A stretch of DNA of 35,997 bases from Haloterrigena salina JCM 13891 (GTDB lineage: Archaea; Halobacteriota; Halobacteria; Halobacteriales; Natrialbaceae): positions 17,375 to 53,371 of the forward strand of contig NZ_AOIS01000061.1 of NCBI RefSeq assembly GCF_000337495.1, read 5' to 3'. The notes under the pieces were generated by a model, which saw nothing but the letters and a program-made list of their open reading frames with translations, searched no databases and had not been told where the DNA came from. This document shows positions 1-9,364 of this stretch, piece by piece (within the stretch, counting starts at the first letter, position 1; the number at the start of each line of letters is the position of its first letter). Position numbers and translations under genes: made by a program.

Positions 1-2280
1 GGCAAAGGAGCCTCCCTGGGCGAACTCACGGGTGCTGGGCTGCCCGTGCCCCCAGGATTCGTCGTAACCGCCGGGACCTATCGATCGTTCATCGAAGAAG
101 CCGAAATCGACGAGGAACTGTTCGCGGCCGTCGACGTCGACGTCGACGACTCGTCGGCGCTGGCCGAGGCGGCCGACCGCGCCCAGGAACTCATCCTCGA
201 GACGCCGTTCCCCGACGAACTGCGCGCGGAGATCCTCGAGTCCTACCGACAGGTCGGCGACGGCGAGGCGTTCGTCGCGGTGCGGTCGTCGGCGACGGCC
301 GAGGACCTGCCGGACGCCTCCTTCGCGGGCCAACAGGAGACGTTCCTCAACGTCACCGAGGAGGCGCTGCTCGATCGCGTCCGGGAGTGTTGGGCCTCGC
401 TCTTTACGCAGCGGGCGATCTACTACCGCCAGGAACAGGGCTTTGACCACTCGGCGGTCAACATCGCGGTCGTCGTCCAGCAGATGGTCGACGCCGAGAA
501 GTCGGGCGTGATGTTCACGAGCCACCCCTCGACGGGCGATCCGACGATGATCATCGAGGCCGCCTGGGGGCTCGGTGAAGCCGTCGTCTCCGGCGCCGTT
601 TCGCCGGACAACTACGTCGTCGAGCGCGAGGATCGGTCGATCGACGTCACCGTCGCCGAGAAGAAGGTGATGCACGAAAAGGACGAGGAGACCGGCGAGA
701 CCGTCGAGAGCGAAGTTCCCCAGGACAAGCGCAACGAGCGGGTCCTCTCCGACGACGAGATCGGCGCGCTGATGGATCTCGGCGAGCGCGTCGAGGACCA
801 CTACGACGAGCCCCAGGACGTCGAGTGGGCCATCGTCGAGGGCGAGGTCTACATGCTCCAGTCCCGGCCGATTACGACCATCGACGAGGGCGGTGACGAG
901 GCGGCCGAAACCAGTGGTGTCGACATCTCGAAGGGGCTGACCGACGGCAGCGGCGGCATGCAGGCCGCCGGCGGCGAGTCCTCGAGTTCGGGTTCGGACG
1001 CCTCCGGCGACGTTATCGTCGACGGACTGGGCTCGAGCCCGGGGACGGTCAGCGGGGCCGCCCGGATCGTCAAAAAGCTCGACGACCTCGATAAGGTCGG
1101 CGAGGGCGACATCATCGTCACCGAGATGACGATGCCCGATATGGTGCCCGCGATGAAGCGGGCCTCTGGGATTATCACCGACGAGGGCGGCATGACCAGC
1201 CACGCCGCCATCGTCTCGCGCGAACTCGGCGTTCCGGCCATCGTCGGCACGACGAACGCGACGACCGTCCTCGAGGACGGCCAGGTCGTCACGCTCGACG
1301 GCGACAAGGGCGCGGTCCTCGAGGGGACGGAAGTCGAGCCCGACGAAGAGACCGAACCCGTCGAGGAGGTCCGCCCGCAGTCGCCGGTCAAGCCCATGAC
1401 GGCGACGGAGGTCAAGGTCAACGTCTCGATTCCGGAGGCCGCCGAACGCGCGGCCGCGACCGGGGCCGACGGCGTCGGCCTGCTCCGCATGGAGCACATG
1501 ATCCTCTCGCTGAACCAGACGCCCGCGAAGTTCATCGCGGAGAACGGAGAGGACGCCTACATCACCGAACTCGTCGAGGGAATCCGCGGCGTCGCCGACG
1601 AGTTCTACCCCCGTCCCGTCCGCGTGCGCACGCTGGACGCGCCGACCGACGAGTTCCGCCAACTCGAGGGCGGCGAGGACGAGCCGAAGGAGCACAACCC
1701 GATGCTCGGCTATCGGGGCATCCGGCGCTCGCTCGACCGTCCCGACGTCTTCGCCCACGAACTCGAGGCGTTCCGGCGGCTCTTCGAAATGGGCTACGAC
1801 AACGTCGAGATCATGTTCCCGCTGGTCAACGACGCCGAGGACATCTACCAGGCCAAGTCGCTCATGAAGGAGGCCGGCATCGACCCCGAGAAGCGCCGCT
1901 GGGGCGCGATGATCGAGACGCCGGCCTCGGCGCTGTCGGTCGAGGAGATGGCCAAGGCCGGCATCGACTTCGCCTCCTTCGGCACGAACGATCTCACCCA
2001 GTACACGCTCGCGGTCGACCGCAATAACGAGCACGTCGCCGACCGCTTCGACGAACTCCACCCGGCCGTCTTGCGACTGATCGGCGACGTCATCGAGACC
2101 TGCCGCGAACACGACGTCGACACGAGCATCTGCGGTCAAGCCGGCTCCAAGCCGGAGATGGTCCAGTTCCTCGCCAAGGAAGGCGTCACGTCGATCTCCG
2201 CGAACATCGACGCCGTCCGCGACGTCCAGCACGAAGTCAAGCGCGTCGAGCAGAAGCTGCTGCTCGATTCGGTTCGCTAA
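1..2280 (+). CDS. ppsA: Phosphoenolpyruvate synthase (5'-truncated by window edge)
   Basis: Converts pyruvate and ATP to PEP, AMP and phosphate, the entry step of gluconeogenesis. The reading frame is open from base 1, so the first visible Met (base 46) is internal and probably only some 15-20 N-terminal residues are missing. The N-terminal ATP-grasp (PPDK_N) domain fills roughly the first 290 codons. A Gly/Ser-rich linker follows, then the swivelling phospho-His domain with GGMTSHAAIVSRELG; the catalytic His codon is 1201-1203. The C-terminal PEP/pyruvate TIM barrel ends with SICGQAGSKPEM, whose catalytic Cys is codon 2131-2133. Visible length is about 759 codons, normal for the family. A 171-base gap separates it from the convergent zinc-ribbon gene. 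The assignment is secure. Confidence 0.97.
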   Translation, partial: GKGASLGELTGAGLPVPPGFVVTAGTYRSFIEEAEIDEELFAAVDVDVDDSSALAEAADRAQELILETPFPDELRAEILESYRQVGDGEAFVAVRSSATAEDLPDASFAGQQETFLNVTEEALLDRVRECWASLFTQRAIYYRQEQGFDHSAVNIAVVVQQMVDAEKSGVMFTSHPSTGDPTMIIEAAWGLGEAVVSGAVSPDNYVVEREDRSIDVTVAEKKVMHEKDEETGETVESEVPQDKRNERVLSDDEIGALMDLGERVEDHYDEPQDVEWAIVEGEVYMLQSRPITTIDEGGDEAAETSGVDISKGLTDGSGGMQAAGGESSSSGSDASGDVIVDGLGSSPGTVSGAARIVKKLDDLDKVGEGDIIVTEMTMPDMVPAMKRASGIITDEGGMTSHAAIVSRELGVPAIVGTTNATTVLEDGQVVTLDGDKGAVLEGTEVEPDEETEPVEEVRPQSPVKPMTATEVKVNVSIPEAAERAAATGADGVGLLRMEHMILSLNQTPAKFIAENGEDAYITELVEGIRGVADEFYPRPVRVRTLDAPTDEFRQLEGGEDEPKEHNPMLGYRGIRRSLDRPDVFAHELEAFRRLFEMGYDNVEIMFPLVNDAEDIYQAKSLMKEAGIDPEKRRWGAMIETPASALSVEEMAKAGIDFASFGTNDLTQYTLAVDRNNEHVADRFDELHPAVLRLIGDVIETCREHDVDTSICGQAGSKPEMVQFLAKEGVTSISANIDAVRDVQHEVKRVEQKLLLDSVR

Positions 2281-2451
2281 GTCGGTTGGTTAGCCTTCGA
2301 GAATCCTTCTTCCCCGTATTTCGCTTCGCCGTGAGGTGCTGTCGGCGGCGTAGTGCGCAACCGTCCGTCGACGCGGTCGGTCTCGCCCCTGTCGATACGA
2401 GGACGGTGCGTAGGCGAAGCGTCCGCTGTGCGTTCGGTCGACTGCCGTTCG

Positions 2452-2643
2452 TTATCTCGAGAGCGCTTCGAACTCCGAGGTCCCGCACCGACAGCCGTCC
2501 TTTCGGCCGATGGGCTGGACGGTCTCGTCGGCGAACACCCACGCGGAGTAGATCGCGCCGCAGTCGCGACATTGCGCGGCTACTTTCTCCCGCTCGTCGG
2601 CCGCGGGCTCGTCGACTTGCTGGCTCTGGCGGTGCCCTGTCAT
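2452..2643 (-). CDS. Small zinc-ribbon microprotein (63 aa)
   Basis: A short acidic protein with a CRDCG knuckle and a later CRCG pair (C-x2-C ... C-x-C), which suggests one bound zinc. I recognise it as one of the many short haloarchaeal zinc-finger proteins, whose molecular roles are mostly unknown. The ATG at 2643 is preferred; an upstream in-frame GTG at 2694 would add a basic, unconserved-looking stretch. A TATA-like CTATACAACC lies about 35 bases before the ATG. It is convergent with ppsA and lies downstream of the bat-type regulator on the same strand. Confidence 0.7.
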   Translation of the reverse strand: MTGHRQSQQVDEPAADEREKVAAQCRDCGAIYSAWVFADETVQPIGRKDGCRCGTSEFEALSR

Positions 2644-2731
2644 AGACGGATAAAGACGACCCTTGCGGAAGAGAGGGGTGGTTGTATAGACCACCTCGAG
2701 ATCGGTTACGCGGAACCACCGCGGGCGGAGG

Positions 2732-3394
2732 TTACTCGTCGTCAGGGTGAGAGAACGTCAGCGTGCTCGTGATGAGGTTTCGATGGGCGGCGTGAAACCG
2801 TTTCGAGAGCGCCTGCTGGGAGACGTGCAGTCTGTCGGCCAGTTCGCTCATCGTGATTTCCTGTGGAACCGCGTAGTAGCCCTCCTCGAGCGCCGCGACC
2901 AGCGTCTCGCGTTGCTTGGTCGTGAGATCGTACTGGGCGCTGGCCATCGGCTGTTCCTGGTCCTTGATGCGGTTGAGTTCGAACGCGATTTCGTTGTCTT
3001 CGCAGTAGTCCTGAAACTGCGCGAGGCTGTCCCGATCGTCGAACCGCATCCGGAGCTCCCAGTTTTCGTCCCGTCCGATCGCCTGCAGGATCGTCGCTCC
3101 GAGTTCGACGTAGGCGTAGACGATCGTTTCGACGTTCTGCGTCCACTCGGCGCGATACAGTCTGGCGCCGTCTACTTCGTCGATCGGGGTGACGCCCGTC
3201 ACGGAGTCGTCCTCCTGAAACGCCGCCTCGAACTCCGCGTGATCGCCGCCGCTGACCCAGAAGTACGGCATCACCCTGTCCTCCATCGTCGCCACGACCT
3301 GCTCGATCTCGACGACCATCCCCGGCGCGGCCGTGAGGGTGTGGTACAGCGCCAGATCGTCGGATTTGACCGAGAACTCGGCGATAACGCTCAC
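2732..3394 (-). CDS. Bat-type helix-turn-helix transcriptional regulator
   Basis: A 220-residue protein of the haloarchaeal bacterioopsin-activator-like (HTH-10) family. The N-terminal 150 residues form the alpha/beta sensor-like region of these proteins. The C-terminal 60 residues carry the HTH: LTTKQRETLVAALEEGYY, then ITMSELADRLHVSQQALSKR. The order (LT-x-x-Q in the first helix, then S/A-x-L-A-x-x-L-x-V-S recognition helices) is diagnostic. The start is a GTG at 3394; no better ATG lies upstream. It lacks PAS or GAF modules, so it is the short form of the family. Its target genes cannot be told from the sequence; the glycosyltransferase upstream on the same strand is a candidate only because of proximity. 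Confidence 0.85.
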   Translation of the reverse strand: MSVIAEFSVKSDDLALYHTLTAAPGMVVEIEQVVATMEDRVMPYFWVSGGDHAEFEAAFQEDDSVTGVTPIDEVDGARLYRAEWTQNVETIVYAYVELGATILQAIGRDENWELRMRFDDRDSLAQFQDYCEDNEIAFELNRIKDQEQPMASAQYDLTTKQRETLVAALEEGYYAVPQEITMSELADRLHVSQQALSKRFHAAHRNLITSTLTFSHPDDE

Positions 3395-3506
3395 ACCGTC
3401 CGTTCACCGTCGACCCGAATAAATCCGCGGCCGTCCGCCGGCATCTCGTTCCCGACCGCCTCGAGTCGATGGCCCCACGAGTCGATCGCCCTCGAGACCT
3501 CGTCGC

Positions 3507-4799
3507 CTACGACCCGGTCTTCTCGACGTGATACCAGCTCCCGTCCCAGCTCAGGACGTACTCGAGGACGGACCGGAGCGTGAGGACCCCGAACGCGGGG
3601 TAGCAAAGCGGCGCGAGGGCGACGCTCCACGCGATCCCGTCGATGCGGCCGTCGCGCCGATCGCGCCAGGCGACGAGGACGATGGTGGCGACGAGGGCCG
3701 CCGACGGGAGCAGGACGGCCGACTCGACGTCGAGGATGAGCAAGAGCAGGAGCTTCGAGACCAGCGCGAGGGTAAAGAGGCTGCCGAGCAGGCTCGAGCA
3801 CATCCGGCCGATCGAGATCGCGCCGCGGTGGCCGACCCGACCGCGCAGGAGGTCCACGAGGGTAGCGTGGAGCACCTCGATCTGGCCGACGCGCCAGCGC
3901 TTGCGCTGGCCCCAGAGGTCGGCCCAGGTGTGGGGTGCTTCCATCGTGTTCGTACACTGGCGGGCCTGTCTAACGTCGAGGCCTTCGCGGTAGCAGGCGT
4001 GGGCGAAGTCCAGATCCTCGGTGAGCATGTCGTCGTAGCCGCCGACGTGCTCGTGGGTCTCGCGGGTAAAGGCGGTCGAGGAACTGCGGCAGTTCGTGAA
4101 GCCGGCCAGTTCGACCAGCTTGTAGCTGGCGTGGAAGACGACGCGCTCGCAGTAGGCGACCGTTTCGACGAGGCCGGTCGGTCGCGGGACCCGCCGCCCC
4201 TGGAAGACGTCCGCGCCGGCCTCGAGTTCGCCCATCGCCGTCGGGAGGAACTCGGGGGCGATCCGCTCGTCGGCGTCGAAGACCGCGAAGCGGTCGGCGT
4301 CGCTCTCGCGGACGGCGTAGTTGATCGCTCCCGCCTTCGATCCCGGCTCGCCGTTTACCAGACATCTCACGCGGTCGTGCTCGGCCGCGAGTTCGCGCGC
4401 TCGTTCGAGGGTCGCCTCGTCGTTCGGCTCGGCGACGACGGCGACCTCGAGGTTCTCGTAGGCGCTCTCACAGAGGCTCTCGACGCTTTCGTCTATCACC
4501 GCGTGGTCGCGGTAGACCGGGACGATCGCCGCGAGTTTCGGCCCGTCGGTCACCCGCTCGCGGTCGTCCCGCGAGGACCACACCTCGCGGACGAGCAGTA
4601 GGCCGGTCAGTCCGACGAAGAACGTGAAGACCGCGGCGGCCGACAGCGCCTCGAGGAAGACGAAGCGGACGGTGACCGCCAGCAGGTCGATCGTGATCGA
4701 CTGGACATCCGTTGCATCGAGAAACCCGAAGACGAACAGCGCGAGGACGCCGCTACCGGTGCCGACGTATTCGACGAACCGCGACGCGGACGGGAGCAT
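3507..4799 (-). CDS. Membrane glycosyltransferase family 2 (processive type)
   Basis: A 430-residue GT-2 enzyme that probably transfers sugars from nucleotide-sugars to a polysaccharide or glycolipid at the cytoplasmic membrane. Two N-terminal membrane segments (about residues 8-28 and 48-72) precede the GT-A domain, which begins KLAAIVPVYRDHAVID. The acidic motifs are visible: FDADE (metal-binding DxD), TEDLD (catalytic ED) and GQRKRWRVGQ, the Q-x-x-R-W motif of cellulose- and hyaluronan-synthase-like enzymes. A cluster of hydrophobic segments closes the protein, as in processive GT-2 synthases. The ATG at 4799 is the only sensible start. The product (exopolysaccharide, surface glycan) is not deducible. 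It is divergent from mfnA, with about 150 bases between the two starts. Confidence 0.88.
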   Translation of the reverse strand: MLPSASRFVEYVGTGSGVLALFVFGFLDATDVQSITIDLLAVTVRFVFLEALSAAAVFTFFVGLTGLLLVREVWSSRDDRERVTDGPKLAAIVPVYRDHAVIDESVESLCESAYENLEVAVVAEPNDEATLERARELAAEHDRVRCLVNGEPGSKAGAINYAVRESDADRFAVFDADERIAPEFLPTAMGELEAGADVFQGRRVPRPTGLVETVAYCERVVFHASYKLVELAGFTNCRSSSTAFTRETHEHVGGYDDMLTEDLDFAHACYREGLDVRQARQCTNTMEAPHTWADLWGQRKRWRVGQIEVLHATLVDLLRGRVGHRGAISIGRMCSSLLGSLFTLALVSKLLLLLILDVESAVLLPSAALVATIVLVAWRDRRDGRIDGIAWSVALAPLCYPAFGVLTLRSVLEYVLSWDGSWYHVEKTGS

Positions 4800-4953
4800 T
4801 TGCGGGCTCTTTCGGCTGACGCGGTATCAATATTTCTTCGGCCCGTGGACTCCCTCGAGGTCACGTCCGCCGGGAACCGATTTCGGCGGGATCTGATCGC
4901 GGACAGGACCGTTAAGCGCAACGTCTAAACGGGTGAACGTACTTGTGCGTGAT

Positions 4954-6039
4954 ATGCAATCCGAGCCGCAAGCGTTCGACCGGGTGCTGTCGTCGATGTG
5001 TACGGAGCCCCACCCGGTAGCGCGCGACGCGGCCGAACGGTTCCTCGCGACCAATCCCGGCGATCCGGGGACGTATCCGTCGGTCTCGACCCTCGAGGAG
5101 GAGGCGATCGCGATGCTGGGTTCGATCGCCGGCCTCGAGGAGCCGGCCGGCTACATCGCCAGCGGCGGGACGGAAGCGAACATTCAGGCCGTTCGCATCG
5201 CTCGCGACCGCGCCGAGAGCCGGCGGCCGAACGTGGTCATGCCAGAGTCGGCCCACTTCAGCTTCCAGAAGGCCGCGGACATCCTCGGCGTCGAACTGCG
5301 CATCGTTCCGACCGACGACGACTTCCGGGCCGATCTCGAGGCGGTCCGCGCCTCGGTCGACGAGGCGACCGCGCTGGTCATCGGCGTCGCGGGGACGACC
5401 GAGTACGGCCGCGTCGACCCGATTCCGGAACTCGGCGAGATCGCGCGGTCGGTCGACGCCATGCTCCACGTCGACGCCGCGTGGGGCGGGTTCGTGCTGC
5501 CCTTTACGGACTACGACTGGAACTTCGACCACGCCGCGGTCGACACGATGGCGATCGACCCCCACAAGATGGGCCAGGCCGCGGTTCCCGCCGGCGGGCT
5601 GCTCGCCCGCTCCGAGGAACTGCTGGACGAACTCGCCGTCGACACACCCTACCTCGAGTCGACCTCCCAGGCGACGCTCACGGGGACGCGGTCGGGCGCC
5701 GGCGTCGCCAGCGCCGCGGCGGCGATGGAGGAGCTGTGGCCCGAGGGCTACAAGCGCCAGTACGTCCGCTCGCAGAACAACGCCGAGTGGCTCGCCGACG
5801 CCCTGGAGAAGCGGGGCTACGAGGTCGTCGATCCGACGCTGCCGCTGGTCGCGGCCGACGTGCCCCGATCGACGTTCGACGCCTTACGCGCGAAGGGGTG
5901 GCGGATCTCCCGGACCGCTACTGATGAGCTTCGGGTGGTCTGTATGCCCCACGTCACCCGCGAGATGCTGGCCTCCTTTATCGGCGATCTGGACCGACTC
6001 GAGGTGCGCGCGAGCGTGCCCGTCGCGAGCGACGATTGA
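4954..6039 (+). CDS. mfnA: MfnA-type L-aspartate/L-tyrosine decarboxylase
   Basis: A PLP-dependent group II decarboxylase of 361 residues. The PLP lysine is K205 in [24 protein letters not shown] (phosphate-binding region) and [12 protein letters not shown] (ring-stacking region) are also clear. In methanogens MfnA makes tyramine for methanofuran. Haloarchaea lack methanofuran, so the likely role is aspartate to beta-alanine for pantothenate/CoA synthesis; that is inference from known archaeal homologues. The ATG at 4954 is chosen over an in-frame GTG at 4933. A TATA-like CCGTTAAGCG near 4909-4918 predicts transcription from about 4940, after the GTG. Confidence 0.9.
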   Translation: MQSEPQAFDRVLSSMCTEPHPVARDAAERFLATNPGDPGTYPSVSTLEEEAIAMLGSIAGLEEPAGYIASGGTEANIQAVRIARDRAESRRPNVVMPESAHFSFQKAADILGVELRIVPTDDDFRADLEAVRASVDEATALVIGVAGTTEYGRVDPIPELGEIARSVDAMLHVDAAWGGFVLPFTDYDWNFDHAAVDTMAIDPHKMGQAAVPAGGLLARSEELLDELAVDTPYLESTSQATLTGTRSGAGVASAAAAMEELWPEGYKRQYVRSQNNAEWLADALEKRGYEVVDPTLPLVAADVPRSTFDALRAKGWRISRTATDELRVVCMPHVTREMLASFIGDLDRLEVRASVPVASDD

Positions 6040-6142
6040 TTTTCGCTCGAGTGATCGGGGCTCGAGACTGTGGTTTACCGCGGCGAGTGACTACCGTTTC
6101 CTGGAGACTCGAGCGTCCTGCTATCGTGGCAACAGGGAGTCG

Positions 6143-6256
6143 CCACACCCTCCCCAGCCGATTCGCTCACTGTGTTCGCTCATCCCTCGCACGGTATCGG
6201 CGATCGGTCCTCGCGTTCACTCGGACGCGATCGACAGCGCGCGCCACCGCACGCCG
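6143..6256 (+). repeat. Dispersed intergenic repeat, copy A
   Basis: Begins CCACACCCTCCCCAGCCG and runs through GATTCGCTCACT to GCTCATCCCTCGCAC (core 6143-6192). After a variable spacer it ends GCGCGCGCCACCGCACGC near 6256. Copies B (8921-9030, opposite strand) and C (9133-9254, same strand) share both blocks. It lies between mfnA and the small membrane protein. No protein is encoded. The element resembles a haloarchaeal intergenic repeat I believe to be common in Natrialbales genomes. Confidence 0.75.
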
Positions 6257-6311
6257 AAAGTCGAATAGCGACGATCGGTAGCTGTTTGCCGCGTCGCTGC
6301 AACTCTCGCGT

Positions 6312-6671
6312 ATGGCGCTGGCACTGGATCGGATCGACGTCGTGACGATCGTCGGCTTCCCCGTGCTGGCCGCGGCGTCGGTCTCGGCGGCGCTCGAGGG
6401 GGTCGTCGTCGCGGCTCTCGTCGGGGGCTTCGCGCTCTCGCTGTCGACGTGGCGGCTCCACGGCGGGCGGCCGTGGGAGGCGCTGGCCTGGCTGGCGTGG
6501 GTCGGTGCGGCGGTCGCGGTCGTGATCATTCCCGGGATGCTGGGAATCGTCGCGTTTCTCGTCCTGCTGCTCGTCGGCCTCGGACTGCTGTTCGGCGGTC
6601 GACTGGGACTGTTGCCGTCGATCTGGGACCGCGACGGACCGGCGACGAGCGACGAGTCAGTCGACGGCTAG
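6312..6671 (+). CDS. Small multi-pass membrane protein of unknown function
   Basis: A 119-residue hydrophobic protein that I cannot place in a named family. Four membrane segments are apparent: about residues 10-28, 30-45, 58-76 and 78-98. They are rich in Ala, Val, Leu and Gly, with WRLHGGRPWEALAWLAW between the second and third. A short acidic C-terminal tail follows. The start ATG at 6312 directly follows repeat copy A, and the gene ends 75 bases before metG on the same strand. metG has its own promoter, so the two need not be cotranscribed. The codon pattern and the clean membrane topology support a real gene. Confidence 0.65.
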   Translation: MALALDRIDVVTIVGFPVLAAASVSAALEGVVVAALVGGFALSLSTWRLHGGRPWEALAWLAWVGAAVAVVIIPGMLGIVAFLVLLLVGLGLLFGGRLGLLPSIWDRDGPATSDESVDG

Positions 6672-6746
6672 GCGGAGCCGGGCGGAGGTCGCCACGGTCG
6701 ATCGAAAACCGGCGGGTTTTACGCCCGGCACCGCCTCGTAGTGCAT

Positions 6747-8846
6747 ATGAGCAACGACGAGTTCCCGACGGACCAGCCTGCGGTCGTGACCTGCGGGTTG
6801 CCCTACGCCAACGGCGACCTGCACATCGGTCACCTGCGAGGGTACATCGGCGCGGACGCCTTCTCCCGCGCCCTCGAGACGCTCGGTCAGGAGACGGCCT
6901 ACGTCTGTGGCTCGGACATGCACGGCACTCCGGTCGCCGTCAACGCCGAACAGCAGGGCGTCGATCCCGATGACTTCGCTCTCGAGTGGCACGAGCAGTA
7001 CGAGGAGACGTTCCCGCAGTTCAACGTCGAGTTCGACAACTACGGTCACACCCACGACGAGACGAACACGGAACTGACCCAGGAGATCGTCCGAAAACTG
7101 GACGACGAGGGCTACATCTACGAGAAGGAGATTCAGGTCGCCTACGACCCCGACGCCGACCAGTACCTCCCCGACCGCTACGTCGAGGGCACCTGCCCCT
7201 ACTGCGGCGAGAAGGCCCGCGGCGACGAGTGCGACGAGGGCTGTCAGCGCCACCTAGAGCCCGGCGAGGTCGAGGACCCGACGAGCACGATCACGGGCAA
7301 CCCCGCGGAGTACCGCGAGCGCACCCACAAGTTCTTCGAGGTCTCGGAGTTCGCCGACTTCCTCACGGAGTTCTTAGACGGCCTCGAGGGCACCTCCAAC
7401 GCGCGCAACCAGCCCCGGCAGTGGATCGAAGAGGGGCTGCAGGACTGGTGCCTGACCCGCGACATGGACTGGGGAATCGACTACCCCGGCGACGACGGCG
7501 AGGCGTCGGACCTCGTCCTCTACGTCTGGGTCGACGCGCCCGTCGAGTACATCGCCTCGACGAAGCAGTACTCCGAGCGCGTCGGGAGCGACGAGTACGA
7601 CTGGGAGCGGGTCTGGAAGGACGACGGCGAGATCGTCCATGTCATCGGTCGCGACATCATCCAGCAGCACACGATCTTCTGGCCCGCGATGCTCGAGGCG
7701 GCCGACTACAACAAGCCCCGTGGCATCGCCGCGACCGGCTTCATCACGATCAACGGCAAGGGGCTGTCGACCAGCCGCAACCGCGCGATCTGGGCGAAGG
7801 AGTACTTGGACGAAGGGTTCCATCCCGACCTGCTGCGGTACTATCTGACCACGACGGGCGGCCTCCAGCAGGACGTCGACTTCTCGTGGGACGCCTTCCA
7901 GGAGAAGGTCAACGGCGAGTTAGTGGGTACGGTCGGTAACTTCTGGTACCGCTCGCTGCTGTTCGCCTACCGCAACTACGAGGGCACCCCTGAGACGGAT
8001 ATCTCCGAGGAGGTCCGCGAACGCATCGAGGGCGCCATCGGCGACACCCGCGAGAGCGTCAACGACTACGACCTGCGGGGCATCGGGGAGGCCGCGACGC
8101 AACTGGCCCAGTTCGGCAACGAGTACATCCAGCGCAACGAGCCCTGGAAGCTCGAGGCCGAGAGCGAGGAGGCGACGCAGGTCATCCGCGACTGCGTCCA
8201 GATCGCCAAGGCCGTCGGCGTCCTCCTCGAGCCGATCGCGCCCGACAAGGCCCAGGCTCTCTGGGAGCAACTCGGCGAGGACGGCGCGGTCGCGGACGCC
8301 CACCTCGAGGACGCCCTCGAGGCCCCGCCGCGGAACTTCGACGAACCCGGCGAGCTCTTCGCGAAGATCGAGGACGACCGCGTCGAGGAGTTGAACGAGA
8401 AACTCGAGGAGCGCGTCGCCGCCGCGGGCGATGACGAGAGCGCGGACGCGGAAACCGAAAGCGACGACACCGACGGGGACGAATCTGACTCCATGGCAGA
8501 CACCGACGATCTCGAGGCGCTCGCCGACGAGCGCATCGGCTTCGAGGACTTCCAGGAACTTGACATCCGCGTCGGCCGGATCGAATCCGCCGAGGGAATC
8601 GAGGGCGCCGACGACCTCGCGCGACTCGAGGTCGACATCGGCTTCGAGACCCGACAGGTCGTCGCGGGCATCAAGCAGCTCCACGACCTCGCGGAACTCC
8701 CCGGGGAGAAGTGCATCCTGCTGGCGAACATGGAGAAGGCCGAACTGTTCGGCGTCGAGTCCAACGGGATGATCCTCGCCGCCGGCGAGGAGGCGGACCT
8801 CCTGACGACCCACGGCGACGCCGAGGTCGGCGAGAAGGTTCGGTAA
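6747..8846 (+). CDS. metG: Methionyl-tRNA synthetase with C-terminal tRNA-binding domain
   Basis: Charges tRNA-Met. The 699-residue protein has the class I signature HIGH at residues 26-29. A zinc knuckle region carries CPYCG and CDEGC near residue 150, and the KMSKS equivalent is KGLSTS at 338-343. After an acidic linker (about 560-585, very rich in Asp, Glu and Ser) comes an EMAPII/Trbp111-type OB-fold, recognised by DIRVGRIESAEGIEGAD and by GIKQLHDLAELPGEKC near the end. In many archaea this domain is a separate protein; here it is fused. The ATG at 6747 is chosen over an upstream GTG at 6741. A TATA-like GGTTTTACGC about 28 bases before the ATG predicts a leaderless transcript. Confidence 0.97.
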   Translation: MSNDEFPTDQPAVVTCGLPYANGDLHIGHLRGYIGADAFSRALETLGQETAYVCGSDMHGTPVAVNAEQQGVDPDDFALEWHEQYEETFPQFNVEFDNYGHTHDETNTELTQEIVRKLDDEGYIYEKEIQVAYDPDADQYLPDRYVEGTCPYCGEKARGDECDEGCQRHLEPGEVEDPTSTITGNPAEYRERTHKFFEVSEFADFLTEFLDGLEGTSNARNQPRQWIEEGLQDWCLTRDMDWGIDYPGDDGEASDLVLYVWVDAPVEYIASTKQYSERVGSDEYDWERVWKDDGEIVHVIGRDIIQQHTIFWPAMLEAADYNKPRGIAATGFITINGKGLSTSRNRAIWAKEYLDEGFHPDLLRYYLTTTGGLQQDVDFSWDAFQEKVNGELVGTVGNFWYRSLLFAYRNYEGTPETDISEEVRERIEGAIGDTRESVNDYDLRGIGEAATQLAQFGNEYIQRNEPWKLEAESEEATQVIRDCVQIAKAVGVLLEPIAPDKAQALWEQLGEDGAVADAHLEDALEAPPRNFDEPGELFAKIEDDRVEELNEKLEERVAAAGDDESADAETESDDTDGDESDSMADTDDLEALADERIGFEDFQELDIRVGRIESAEGIEGADDLARLEVDIGFETRQVVAGIKQLHDLAELPGEKCILLANMEKAELFGVESNGMILAAGEEADLLTTHGDAEVGEKVR

Positions 8847-8920
8847 CGCGGTCGATTGGACTCATTTCCGTTTTTCGGCACGTTCGAACGATCTCAATTC
8901 GCTCGCCGACGATTCGATCT

Positions 8921-9030
8921 GCGGTGGCGCACGCTGGGCCGCGGTGAGTGACCAACGAACCGCGTCCTGAAGTCGTGCGAGGGATGAGCGAACGAACGGA
9001 GTGAGTGAGCAAATCGGCTGGGGAGGACGT
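8921..9030 (-). repeat. Dispersed intergenic repeat, copy B
   Basis: The complement of copies A and C. On the + strand it reads GCGGTGGCGCACGCTGGG at 8921, then GTGCGAGGGATGAGCGAACG at 8975 and CGGCTGGGGAGG ending near 9026. Relative to copy A the core has an insertion of a few bases in the GAGTGAGTGAGC segment. Confidence 0.75.
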
Positions 9031-9132
9031 GGAAATCACTGTCGCCACGTGAGGAAGACACATGAATCGACCAGAAGTTCTATTGATGAGACTGTAACCG
9101 AGGCGTTCTGCTCATTCTGGCGGCTAGGAATT

Positions 9133-9254
9133 CCACACCCTCCCTAACCGATTCGTTCGGTCGCTACACTCCCTCTCTCATCCCTCGCACGAATTCCTCG
9201 GCGGTCTCGCTTTCACTCGCCCGCCCGAGAGCGCGCGCCACCACACGCTGGGGC
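9133..9254 (+). repeat. Dispersed intergenic repeat, copy C
   Basis: Begins CCACACCCTCCCTAACCG, continues GATTCGTTCGGTCGCTAC to CTCATCCCTCGCAC (ending 9190), and closes GCGCGCGCCACCACACGCTG. It is more diverged than A and B, with TAACC in place of CAGCC. It is in inverted orientation to copy B. Confidence 0.75.
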
Positions 9255-9364
9255 GACGGCTCGAGAAGCCTCGACGAATGATGACACTGCTCGAGTGAAC
9301 GCTTACGTCACGATCGAGAACGAACAAACCAGAGAGAACGAATGACACGCGATCCGAACGCCGT

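Larger units (their letters stand above)
8847..9364. other. 518-base intergenic region holding two repeat copies
   Basis: Lies between the converging ends of metG and the HAD phosphatase gene. It contains repeat copies B and C in opposite orientation, about 100 bases apart. The stretch between them shows no gene that I can recognise. The inverted pair could fold into a large stem in RNA read through from either side. Confidence 0.7.

Noticed and set aside
849..1535. 228-codon open frame antisense to ppsA
   Set aside because: Ser/Thr/Arg-rich, non-acidic translation on the opposite strand of a secure gene; a by-product of high-G+C codon use.
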